Notes under the pieces: model-generated | The model's input: the letters and a program-made list of their open reading frames with translations, nothing else | Database searches by the model: none | What the model was told of the DNA's origin: nothing | NCBI GenBank assembly: GCA_007116645.1 | Contig: SKIA01000059.1 | Span: 1 to 8,042 of the forward strand | Origin: Candidatus Woesearchaeota archaeon | GTDB taxonomy: Archaea > Nanobdellota > Nanobdellia > Woesearchaeales > SKIA01 | DNA length: 8,042 nucleotides | Direction of reading: 5' to 3' | Shown here: piece after piece, positions 1 through 6,073 of the stretch | Layout of the letters: every line of letters begins with the position of its first letter | Position numbering within the stretch: the first letter of the stretch is position 1 | Made by a program: the position numbers and the translations under genes

Positions 1-260
1 TCACGCACAGTCACCTCATTTTGTGAGCGCAATTCCTTCAGGCGAATCTCCGCGCGCAAATAGCGCGTAAGCATCAGTGCATCCGAAGCAGTTCCTGCAA
101 TAGTAATTGCGAAACGCTTGCCAACCGGCAAGACCTTCTTAATACCGCCAACAATGCTGTGACCAGCAGTGATACGCTTGTCCGCAGCAAGCACGACACC
201 GTCCTTGCAGACAAGACCGATGGTAGTGGTTCCTGTTTTCAAAACTTCTTGTTCAGTCAT
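1..260 (-). CDS. psmB: Proteasome beta subunit, N-terminal part (cut by window edge)
   Basis: This is the catalytic subunit of the archaeal 20S proteasome, which forms the two inner rings of the cytoplasmic protease chamber. About 86 residues are visible before the left edge. A short propeptide (residues 1-10, ending Thr-Gly) precedes TTTIGLVCKDGVVLAADKR, so the mature enzyme should begin at Thr11, the nucleophilic Thr1 of the family. Asp at mature position 17 is present. The family's catalytic Lys33 is matched by a Lys-Lys pair at mature 31-32, one residue short of the usual count, which I read as a one-residue gap. The segment FAITIAGTASDA matches the conserved core strand and helix start. 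ATG at 260 gives the expected short propeptide, but no Shine-Dalgarno sequence is visible before it. The family call is firm; the C-terminal half is outside the window. Confidence 0.95.
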   Translation of the reverse strand, partial: MTEQEVLKTGTTTIGLVCKDGVVLAADKRITAGHSIVGGIKKVLPVGKRFAITIAGTASDALMLTRYLRAEIRLKELRSQNEVTVR

Positions 261-271
261 AGTAAAAGCTG

Positions 272-290
272 TACGCGTCAACTGCGCGTA
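272..290. promoter_or_regulatory. Inverted repeat at the predicted psmB transcription start
   Basis: Perfect six-base arms TACGCG and CGCGTA are separated by seven bases. The dyad sits about 25 bases downstream of the psmB TATA box, so it would cover roughly +1 to +19 of the transcript. It could be an operator or a small 5' UTR hairpin. Six-base arms can arise by chance, so this is a candidate only. Confidence 0.3.
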
Positions 291-310
291 AGAAAAGGAA
301 GAGAACAATT

Positions 311-320
311 ATTTATAAAC
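311..320 (-). promoter_or_regulatory. TATA box of psmB
   Basis: On the minus strand this reads GTTTATAAAT, preceded by AAGG as a purine-rich BRE-like stretch. It lies 51 bases before the psmB ATG and begins almost directly after the stop codon of the pilin gene ending at 322. Transcription would start near 289, giving a leader of about 29 bases. No T-tract separates psmB from the pilin gene, so some read-through from the pilin gene is possible. Confidence 0.7.
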
Positions 321-321
321 C

Positions 322-810
322 TTATTGTGCGTTCGCAGAAAGCCATCCACGCAAGACGTGTACGTAGGTGTGACCTTGCTGGGTGAATGTCCCAGTAAAC
401 GTGATATCATAGCGTTGGCGACGCACATATGCGTCAGGGTCAATTAGGCAGGATATCTCAACAGTTTCATCACGACCCCAATCAAAAGGAGGAGGTGAAC
501 CATCCAAGTCACAATCCCTCTCCCCCGACAACATCCCTGCAATTCTCATGCCGTCAAGTTCAACAGCAACCCCATAGGAGTTACGAAGCCGAACACGAAC
601 CTCCGGAACACCAGAGCCATCAAGGGCAGGACCGATATAGTAATCCTCACAGAACACACCTGCAGGAAACACACAGTCACTGCCGCGTAAACGGTCAATA
701 TCGAAAACCCCAAAATACAGAAGAGAGCCAGTGGTTAATATGATAAGCATGAAAGCCCACCCATAGGTGAACAAGTATTCTAAGGCCGCTTGAGCGTTAC
801 GTGATTTCAT
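322..810 (-). CDS. Class III signal peptide pilin, paralogue B (four cysteines)
   Basis: This 162-residue secreted pilin-like protein is a probable filament subunit. A short basic leader, MKSRNA, is followed by Q7, giving the archaeal class III cleavage pattern (Q at +1, E at +5: QAALE), then about 25 hydrophobic residues that would form the filament core. The rest is a beta-rich extracellular head with exactly four cysteines, at mature +40, +48, +94 and +115. Cysteine positions and the N-terminal 30 residues match the neighbouring pilin at 849-1346 closely (18 of 30 identical by eye), so the two are paralogues. It lies 38 bases after that gene, beyond a T-tract, with no clear TATA box or Shine-Dalgarno of its own. 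It is therefore probably expressed by read-through at a lower level. Processing would need an EppA/PibD-type peptidase, not seen here. Major or minor pilin role cannot be decided from sequence. Confidence 0.88.
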   Translation of the reverse strand: MKSRNAQAALEYLFTYGWAFMLIILTTGSLLYFGVFDIDRLRGSDCVFPAGVFCEDYYIGPALDGSGVPEVRVRLRNSYGVAVELDGMRIAGMLSGERDCDLDGSPPPFDWGRDETVEISCLIDPDAYVRRQRYDITFTGTFTQQGHTYVHVLRGWLSANAQ

Positions 811-819
811 GGTCTACAC

Positions 820-847
820 AAAAAAGATGAAAAAAAAAGAAAAAAAA
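820..847 (-). terminator. T-tract terminator between the two pilin genes
   Basis: On the minus strand, just after the stop codon of the pilin at 849, come runs of 8, 9 and 6 T, interrupted only by C and CATC. Archaeal RNA polymerase terminates at such runs without needing a hairpin. Since the next pilin gene starts at 810 without an evident promoter, the tract probably acts as a partial terminator setting the ratio of the two pilins. Confidence 0.65.
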
Positions 848-848
848 T

Positions 849-1346
849 TTAGTTCATACGTGCAAAGACGTCACCAGACACCGTTGATGGAAAGTTCAGA
901 CCCGGTCTGTAAAACCCGATGTCAAATTCAGCACGCAATCGTTGCCCCTGAACATACAACCCAGGAAAGACACATTGAATCTCAAAGATGTCACCTGCAG
1001 CAATGGGTCCAGATGTAGGCGCAGGATCCTCCAGAGTGCACGTTCCCGAATTCCCTTGACTTGAAGCATTAATAGTCAACGTGTAAGTCGCATCATTTCT
1101 CATTGCTTGTTGGCGCTGATTTACTAATCGAATATTTACTTGCGCACCTCCAGAACCATCTTCAGTAATCAGGTACTCGAGACAATTCAGTTCTGGGCCT
1201 GTCTGACATCGTTCTGGCAATAAATTTTGTGGGTTTAACACCCCAAAGTAGGCTAAAGCTCCAATCATCACAAGTATAATGAGAAATGCGAACCCGTAGG
1301 TTGAGAGGAACTCAAGCGCTGCTTGACCTTTAGTAGTTTGTTTCAT
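849..1346 (-). CDS. Class III signal peptide pilin, paralogue A (four cysteines)
   Basis: This 165-residue pilin-like protein is the likely major subunit of the filament. The leader MKQTTKG is cut before Q8, and QAALEFLSTYGFAF begins the mature helix with E at +5, as in the archaeal class III (Pfam Class_IIIsignal type) pilins. A hydrophobic segment reaches about mature residue 29. The head carries four cysteines at mature +40, +48, +96 and +118, consistent with two disulfides, and an Asn-Ala-Ser sequon that could be glycosylated. A start 12 codons upstream (1382) is open but touches the TATA box. ATG at 1346 has GAGGTG six bases before it and lies about 16 bases from the predicted transcript start, so I prefer it. 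The strong, private promoter and the T-tract behind the gene suggest high expression independent of the machine genes. Confidence 0.9.
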   Translation of the reverse strand: MKQTTKGQAALEFLSTYGFAFLIILVMIGALAYFGVLNPQNLLPERCQTGPELNCLEYLITEDGSGGAQVNIRLVNQRQQAMRNDATYTLTINASSQGNSGTCTLEDPAPTSGPIAAGDIFEIQCVFPGLYVQGQRLRAEFDIGFYRPGLNFPSTVSGDVFARMN

Positions 1347-1352
1347 GGTAAA

Positions 1353-1358
1353 CACCTC
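1353..1358 (-). promoter_or_regulatory. Shine-Dalgarno that fixes the pilin A start
   Basis: GAGGTG, within GGTGAGGTG, sits six bases before ATG 1346. It falls inside the short leader expected from the TATA box, which rules out the longer start at 1382. Confidence 0.75.
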
Positions 1359-1383
1359 ACCTAGACATACTTTTGACCTCACA

Positions 1384-1393
1384 GTTTATAAAC
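1384..1393 (-). promoter_or_regulatory. TATA box of the pilin genes
   Basis: GTTTATAAAC, preceded on the minus strand by an A-run ending in G (BRE-like), lies in the 51-base gap between the platform gene (stop at 1398) and pilin A. Transcription should start near 1362, giving a leader of about 16 bases containing the ribosome site. It is the best-matching TATA element on the minus strand of this window. Confidence 0.8.
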
Positions 1394-1397
1394 TTTT

Positions 1398-2450
1398 TTA
1401 GAAAAACGTCCCGAATGCTCCTGAAACAAGACGTAACGCAAAGTAAAACACTACAAGAGTAACAGTCATGAACACAGGAATATACTTGAGTCCGCCAATA
1501 ATATCTCCTTTTTCGATAATGCTTACAATCATTCCTGAGAAAAAGGATATGGTGCCCAAAGCAAGAAAACTAAAGGTCAAAAAATCACCGACAAGCTGCT
1601 CGCCATTCTCCGCAAGTCGCCCCATACTCTCAAATAACGCGGCAGCCCCCCCAGCGTTTCCTGCAATTCCAGGAGAAGCAGCAATTTGCTCAGCAAACGA
1701 CAAGATAACCTGAAAGATAACATTAGCCAACGCAAAAAGTATGGGTGCTAAGAACATCACGATGATGCTGATGAAAATCATGTACGACACCACAGAAGCA
1801 GCCATCTCTTTCTTGAGAGAGGCAGTCTTTCGCAAGTTATCAATGACGCGCTCAATAACAGATGCGACCTGCCCGCCAGACTCAATTTCCGACACCACCA
1901 AGTTCACTGAACGACGAAGAATAGGACTATCATAGCGCATACCAAACTCATAAAGAGCCTCGGACGTATCATTTCCTGTCATCACCTGCTTTGACACCAT
2001 AGTAATTTCACGAGAAAGAACGCCAAACTCAGGACGGATAGCAGCCCAAAGACTTTTGTCAAATGACATGCCACTGCGCAAATTCGTCACCACAAGAGAC
2101 AAATAGTCAGGAAGCTGAGCCTCCATCTCCTTTGTACGATTATAAATTTTGACACTCAAATACGACCAAATAAAGAACATGAATAAGGCCACTATGGCGC
2201 CTGAGCAAATAATCCAAAACGCTAAGGTGCTAACAAAAATAGTCACAGGACCAGTACCAACAATAAGCGGATAAAAAAAGCCGTAAAAAATTAAGTAGGT
2301 GATGATAAGAGCAGAAAAAAACATGATGGTAAACGCCGAATAGGGAACAACCTCAATACCTGCTTTGAGCAGATAGAGCCGGAGAGGGTCCCTGAAACGC
2401 TCAAAGACAAAAGCTCTTCCTAACCTATCAAGCTGAGACCCCACTGGCAT
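1398..2450 (-). CDS. Type IV pilus platform protein, T2SSF family (second of two)
   Basis: This 350-residue inner-membrane protein belongs to the GspF/TadC/ArlJ/PilC superfamily, which couples the cytoplasmic ATPase to pilin insertion. Two membrane spans lie at about 36-64 and 67-98. A cytoplasmic helical T2SSF domain follows at about 105-235, with the recognisable stretch LPDYLSLVVTNLRSGMSF and the second-half ESGGQVASVIE. Three further spans lie at about 218-250, 285-312 and 320-344. A Gly/Ala-rich loop (about 258-272) separates the third and fourth spans. The start ATG overlaps the stop of the preceding T2SSF gene by one base (TAATG), and AAGGTGA lies upstream, so translation is coupled. 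It is the last gene of the machine unit. Family call is firm; which partner it contacts is inferred from neighbours. Confidence 0.92.
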   Translation of the reverse strand: MPVGSQLDRLGRAFVFERFRDPLRLYLLKAGIEVVPYSAFTIMFFSALIITYLIFYGFFYPLIVGTGPVTIFVSTLAFWIICSGAIVALFMFFIWSYLSVKIYNRTKEMEAQLPDYLSLVVTNLRSGMSFDKSLWAAIRPEFGVLSREITMVSKQVMTGNDTSEALYEFGMRYDSPILRRSVNLVVSEIESGGQVASVIERVIDNLRKTASLKKEMAASVVSYMIFISIIVMFLAPILFALANVIFQVILSFAEQIAASPGIAGNAGGAAALFESMGRLAENGEQLVGDFLTFSFLALGTISFFSGMIVSIIEKGDIIGGLKYIPVFMTVTLVVFYFALRLVSGAFGTFF

Positions 2451-3256
2451 TAGATATTCACCTTCGGTCGAATTCCTTTAAACATGGTAATAAACATGAA
2501 GTTCAAAAACACCAAAAATAGGATAGCAACAAGATAGCTCGTAAGAGTCATTGTGATGTTCGTAAAGGTGAGAAGAACAGTAGCAATGGTCATTCCTAAA
2601 CTGGGCATGACTACAGCAACCACCATAAACAGAAGAGTTACCGAGGGCAGCTTTTTTCCGTATCGTTTTATCTGTAGTAATTGATCCTCAGTTATCTCTT
2701 CAAGGACGGCTTCAAGACTTTGCGTGACATCAATACCTAGCTGAAGTGCATTGTGAATCTGGAAGAGTATCTTTCTAAACGCCAACGAAGGACTATTGTT
2801 CATCGCATGTTCTATGGCATCTTCTAGAGAGGTGCCAATCTCAATGTCTTTAATAATCTCTGCGAAATATTTGTTTGCCACGCCGTACGAATGAGCCGCT
2901 TCTGTAAGTGCGTTCACAAGTGGCTTTCCTGAGTGTAGCTTGATGAGAATGTAACGACCCGCAAAGAGCACCTCTCGATCTATATCGATGGCTCGTCGAT
3001 GAGCAATAATCACAGGCTGCTTGGACCCGAACCAAAACCCGAATACGAACACCAAAAAGACGCCGACAAAAAATACTATCCACGGCCAGCCCATGCGGTC
3101 CACTAACATGGCAAATAACAGACCTAACATGAGCGTTACCAACACTACTTTTCTGAAAATTTTTTTTAAGAACACATCAGGAGCAACGTTCATATGAGCG
3201 AGTTTCAGCTGATTAGGTAGCGCGGGAAAAAAGCGCAATAGATACCTAAAAGTCAT
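2450..3256 (-). CDS. Type IV pilus platform protein, T2SSF family (first of two)
   Basis: This 268-residue membrane protein is a second, shorter T2SSF-family member, distinct from its downstream neighbour. Spans lie at about 37-53 and 58-77. The cytoplasmic helical T2SSF domain is at about 95-205 (LHSGKPLVNALTEAAHSYG, then LQLGIDVTQSLEAVLEEIT), and two more spans are at about 205-231 and 238-260, ending in a short basic tail. The small size and four spans resemble TadB/TadC-type proteins rather than the larger duplicated PilC. The start overlaps the ATPase stop by one base (TAATG), with GGAGG seven bases upstream. A tandem pair of platform proteins behind one ATPase suggests a Tad-like heteromeric platform. 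The call to family is firm; the heteromer is inferred. Confidence 0.92.
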   Translation of the reverse strand: MTFRYLLRFFPALPNQLKLAHMNVAPDVFLKKIFRKVVLVTLMLGLLFAMLVDRMGWPWIVFFVGVFLVFVFGFWFGSKQPVIIAHRRAIDIDREVLFAGRYILIKLHSGKPLVNALTEAAHSYGVANKYFAEIIKDIEIGTSLEDAIEHAMNNSPSLAFRKILFQIHNALQLGIDVTQSLEAVLEEITEDQLLQIKRYGKKLPSVTLLFMVVAVVMPSLGMTIATVLLTFTNITMTLTSYLVAILFLVFLNFMFITMFKGIRPKVNI

Positions 3257-4713
3257 TACGCGCCCTCCTCCAAGTTCAAGGTTCCTCGATAAAACTTGCT
3301 CATAATCATACCAATCTCGTGCACATCTTCTTTTCCATTAGCAACGAGCCATTTTAATACCCGAATACGGTACTCCAGATCTTCTGCTAACTGCTGCGCA
3401 CTCATTCCAGTGTACAAACGTAATTTTTCCATCACACTTTCAGATTCACGCACTTTAAACAACATATCATTATACATATCTAGTTGTAACAAGACATTCG
3501 GGTCGCCAGTAGTGAGTACCTCAGCGATTTGCAAAGTCCGTCTCTTACCTGTACGACGGTTCCGATTCTGTACAATAACCATTCCCAAACTAGATATCAT
3601 GGGCTTGGGAATATCAATCGGAGGGTTTGTAAGGCGCATGATCACTTCCTCAGAATCATTTGCGTGAATAGTACCATATACTGAGTGACCCGTATGGATA
3701 GCCTCAAGCATTACTTCAGCCTCTTTTTTTCTTCGAATTTCTCCCACCAGAATCCTATCAGGCCGCATCCGCAAACTGTTTACAAGCAGATCAAGCATCG
3801 TGATCTCTCCCTTCCCTTCAGGGTTAGGAAGACGCGTCTCCATAGGAACCCAGTGAAGTGTCTTAGGTAATACCAATTCACGCGTATCCTCAATCGAGAT
3901 AATACGCTGGTTGGGAGGGAAAAAATTTGCTAGTACGTTCAACATACTTGTTTTACCACTTCCTGTTCCCCCTGCAATAAGCATGGATAGCTCGTTTTGA
4001 ATGCCCAACCAAATAAGCGCAGCCGCTGAAAACGAGATCGTACCCTCCTTAAGGAATTTTGTGATCGTCCAAGGATCATCCGCGAACTTACGAATAGTCA
4101 TAGTATTTCCCTTCGAGGAAATTGGGCTGAGTGTAGCGTTTACACGGTCGCCCGTGTGAAGGTGCGCATCCATAAGAGGTGCCAGCGAAGTAATCTCCTT
4201 ACCCACCTCACGACCAATCTGCATAGCATAATGTCGTATGCGAGCTTCATTTACAAGCTTAATATTGGTTTTCACCCACGCATGCTTACGATGGTATACC
4301 CACACAGGTTCGTTGGCATTGTTAATAACAATCTCTTCAAGGTTAGGATCTTTGAGCAATATCTCAAGCTTTCCCAGACCAAGATTTTCTTCGACCAAAT
4401 AACTTACCAACATACTCTGCTTATGCTCATCCGCTTCAGGAAAATACTGCTTGATCAACTTACGAATCTCCTCTTCAAAATGTCTGCGAATAGCAGATGT
4501 TCCCTGCGTTTCCTCCGCTTTTTGTAAGGACTGACTATCCAGTCGGCTAATAAATTCCTGGCGAATTTTCTCAAGAATAAGTTTCGTAGTGTCAGTGACG
4601 CTCGTGATATTAATAAGATATGATGGAACCGGATCATCAACATCTTGCGTGATATTGATGTCTACCACGATATCGTTTACAGAAACAGTGTAGCTATCAA
4701 GTAGTTGAGGCAT
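3256..4713 (-). CDS. Type II/IV secretion (pilus assembly) ATPase, TadA/ArlI/GspE family
   Basis: This 485-residue cytoplasmic hexameric motor hydrolyses ATP to drive pilin insertion through the T2SSF proteins. All family motifs are present: Walker A GGTGSGKTS at 248-256 (Lys254), the Asp box SIEDTREL at 273-280, Walker B RILVGEIR ending near 327 (Glu325), and the His box HTGHSVYGTIHAND at 340-353. The N-terminal 100 residues are a divergent domain before the conserved LGKLEILLKDPNLEEIVIN region. I chose ATG 4713 over the open starts at 4737/4734 because GGAGGT lies exactly five bases before it. With this start the gene overlaps the upstream TPR-like gene by 17 bases, and it shares one base with the platform gene downstream. 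Catalytic residues look intact, so it should be active. It cannot be assigned to the archaellum since no ArlH-type partner is nearby. Confidence 0.96.
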   Translation of the reverse strand: MPQLLDSYTVSVNDIVVDINITQDVDDPVPSYLINITSVTDTTKLILEKIRQEFISRLDSQSLQKAEETQGTSAIRRHFEEEIRKLIKQYFPEADEHKQSMLVSYLVEENLGLGKLEILLKDPNLEEIVINNANEPVWVYHRKHAWVKTNIKLVNEARIRHYAMQIGREVGKEITSLAPLMDAHLHTGDRVNATLSPISSKGNTMTIRKFADDPWTITKFLKEGTISFSAAALIWLGIQNELSMLIAGGTGSGKTSMLNVLANFFPPNQRIISIEDTRELVLPKTLHWVPMETRLPNPEGKGEITMLDLLVNSLRMRPDRILVGEIRRKKEAEVMLEAIHTGHSVYGTIHANDSEEVIMRLTNPPIDIPKPMISSLGMVIVQNRNRRTGKRRTLQIAEVLTTGDPNVLLQLDMYNDMLFKVRESESVMEKLRLYTGMSAQQLAEDLEYRIRVLKWLVANGKEDVHEIGMIMSKFYRGTLNLEEGA

Positions 4714-5572
4714 GTAATACCTCCATGCATTCATCAAGCCGAATGCGAGCTGCCCTATCGTTAGGGTCTTGTTGTAATCGTCGTTTAAAAAGTTGTGCTG
4801 CCTGAGCGTAGTCTCCAGCCCCTAAAGCCTGCACTCCACGTACATACAAAGAAGAAAACGCCTCTGCGTTCTCCATATCAGCAACCGCTTGTGGAGGAGC
4901 AGGGCGCTCGTTAATATCATCACTTTTTCGAATAATGTGCACTTCATTCCCAAAATATGAGCGTTTCCAACGCTCAAGCTCTTCCTGAGCCTGCTGCAAC
5001 TCACCCTCTGAACTCGATGAAGAAGGCTCTTCTTCTTGAACAGGTTGAGGCTCCACCACCTCGGCAGGCGTAGGTGCCACGGCCTCTTCTTGAACGGGTT
5101 GTTGCGTTGCAGGAGGAAGCGATGGCGGGACCACAGCTTGCTGTTTTGGAGCAGAACCCCGCATGGATTCTTCGAGAGATATCTTGGGGACTGCAGATTG
5201 CCGAGTAGATTGGCCAGTGCCAAAAACATTATCGCTACCCTGCATTTCCTCAAGAATGCGAGCAGTTTTGTGCTTGTCGGCAACATAATCATAAATCTCC
5301 TTGTACGCCATCTGCAAGAGCCTATAGTATTGCCGACGCTCCTCTTGATGAGCTATGGGCAACCCCAAAAAAGCTTTCTTAAGCTCGTTAAATAACTGGC
5401 ATGCGTGATTGAAACGGTCGTGCTTGAGCGCAAGAGAAATCTGTGTTTCGTAGTCACGAGTACTGACAAGCGTTGCGTGTTCGTGACGAATAGGAACACT
5501 CACCCTAGTTTTAGGTTCGTGACGGCGGATGAATCGACTCATGTCTTTACGAATCCAGTCCTTAAGCTCCAC
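4697..5572 (-). CDS. Unknown cytoplasmic protein: helical N-domain, disordered linker, TPR-like C-domain
   Basis: I do not recognise a characterised family. The 291-residue product has no signal peptide or membrane span. Residues about 40-110 are helical and charged. Residues about 112-190 form a low-complexity linker rich in Pro, Gln, Glu, Ala and Ser, with QPVQEE repeated at 158-163 and 176-181 and a run of five Ser at 184-188. A charged, possibly coiled segment follows at 190-204. Residues about 239-280 look like one or two TPR helices (GAGDYAQAAQLFKRRLQQDP). The start is GTG, with GGAGGT five bases before it; an ATG ten codons later (5542) is the alternative. The gene overlaps the winged-helix gene by 11 bases upstream and the ATPase by 17 bases downstream, which points to a stoichiometric partner or adaptor of the motor. 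That role is inference. Confidence 0.85.
   Translation of the reverse strand: MELKDWIRKDMSRFIRRHEPKTRVSVPIRHEHATLVSTRDYETQISLALKHDRFNHACQLFNELKKAFLGLPIAHQEERRQYYRLLQMAYKEIYDYVADKHKTARILEEMQGSDNVFGTGQSTRQSAVPKISLEESMRGSAPKQQAVVPPSLPPATQQPVQEEAVAPTPAEVVEPQPVQEEEPSSSSSEGELQQAQEELERWKRSYFGNEVHIIRKSDDINERPAPPQAVADMENAEAFSSLYVRGVQALGAGDYAQAAQLFKRRLQQDPNDRAARIRLDECMEVLHASTT
4719..4724 (-). promoter_or_regulatory. Shine-Dalgarno that fixes the ATPase start
   Basis: GGAGGT sits five bases before ATG 4713 and inside the ATPase's possible longer reading frame. This is why the start at 4713 is preferred over 4737. The site lies within the coding sequence of the upstream TPR-like gene. Confidence 0.75.
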
Positions 5573-6005
5573 GCATTACCTCCTGCACGTAATCTGCAAA
5601 TAACGTTTCAGTATCACTAATACCTCTGCGACCACACTCTTCAGAAAAAAAAGTTTTTTGCGATTGAACTACCGAATCAAGGTGTTCACGCCATAGCGTT
5701 TCATGTTGCTCTTCAGGAAGCTGCTTTTGTTGACAATACGAAATAAACACAGACTTAAAATCAGATAAGACATACGATTCTTGGTCTACCGCTCGCTTAG
5801 GCTGCTCCTTTTGCAAGGAGAATACGTATGGAGTGGTGAATTTGTATTCAATGCCCAACAAGTGCTCCTCCACCAAAAAGTCTATCCATGACTGCACGAC
5901 CTTCTCTGAAAGGTTTAATCTCTTGGCGACTGCAGGCACAGAAATTCTTTTCTCTGCTTTAACAACACGCATTAAATCGTCAACGCCAGTCTTTAACTCA
6001 CTCAT
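5562..6005 (-). CDS. Winged-helix domain protein in the pilus operon
   Basis: This 147-residue protein has an N-terminal winged helix-turn-helix (about 8-64): ISVPAVAKRLNLSEKVVQSW forms the HTH, and EYKFTTPYVFSL the likely wing. A mostly helical C-terminal half (about 75-145) has no recognised family. Two cysteines (91 and 124) are not arranged as a metal site. The EYKFTTPY wing is one I associate with DPANN hypothetical proteins, from memory only. ATG 6005 follows GTGAGT by five bases and a TATA box by about 40. The stop overlaps the GTG of the next gene by 11 bases, so it is co-expressed with the motor genes. It could be an autoregulator of the pilus genes, or the winged helix may serve protein contact rather than DNA binding; sequence alone does not decide. 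Confidence 0.85.
   Translation of the reverse strand: MSELKTGVDDLMRVVKAEKRISVPAVAKRLNLSEKVVQSWIDFLVEEHLLGIEYKFTTPYVFSLQKEQPKRAVDQESYVLSDFKSVFISYCQQKQLPEEQHETLWREHLDSVVQSQKTFFSEECGRRGISDTETLFADYVQEVMRGA
5578..5583 (-). promoter_or_regulatory. Shine-Dalgarno supporting a GTG start
   Basis: GGAGGT lies five bases before GTG 5572, the same spacing as at the ATPase gene. The ATG at 5576 is in the frame of the winged-helix gene and is its fourth-last codon, so it is not a competing start for the TPR-like protein. Confidence 0.7.
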
Positions 6006-6042
6006 GTAATACTCACACTCATCTCATACTTTAAAAACACGC

Positions 6043-6052
6043 TATTTAAACC
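6043..6052 (-). promoter_or_regulatory. TATA box of the machine transcription unit
   Basis: GGTTTAAATA lies in the 68-base gap between the putative minor pilin gene (stop at 6074) and the winged-helix gene. Transcription from it would start near 6021 and give a leader of about 16 bases, like that predicted for pilin A. It probably drives the winged-helix, TPR-like, ATPase and two platform genes, in addition to any read-through. Confidence 0.6.
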
Positions 6053-6073
6053 TTGTTATCTATTTGTGAGTGG

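Noticed and set aside
429..743. Plus-strand 104-codon open frame opposite pilin B
   Set aside because: The product is His/Gln/Pro-rich, typical of an antisense shadow, and the minus frame is a clear pilin.
1347..1382. Twelve-codon N-terminal extension of pilin A
   Set aside because: It would begin at the edge of the TATA box and upstream of the predicted transcript start, and it gives a leader too long for a class III signal peptide. GAGGTG supports ATG 1346.
3296..3667. Plus-strand 123-codon open frame opposite the ATPase
   Set aside because: It lies antisense to conserved ATPase motifs, has no promoter or ribosome site, and its product has no recognisable features.
5030..5100. Repeat in the linker region as a mobile or tandem repeat element
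   Set aside because: The duplicated QPVQEE coding segments are only about 18 bases each and fit simple drift in a low-complexity linker.
4822..5292. Minus-strand 156-codon open frame inside the TPR-like gene
   Set aside because: It is a shadow frame with a Leu/Arg/Ser-rich, low-plausibility product and no ribosome site; the overlapping frame has coherent domains and coupled starts.
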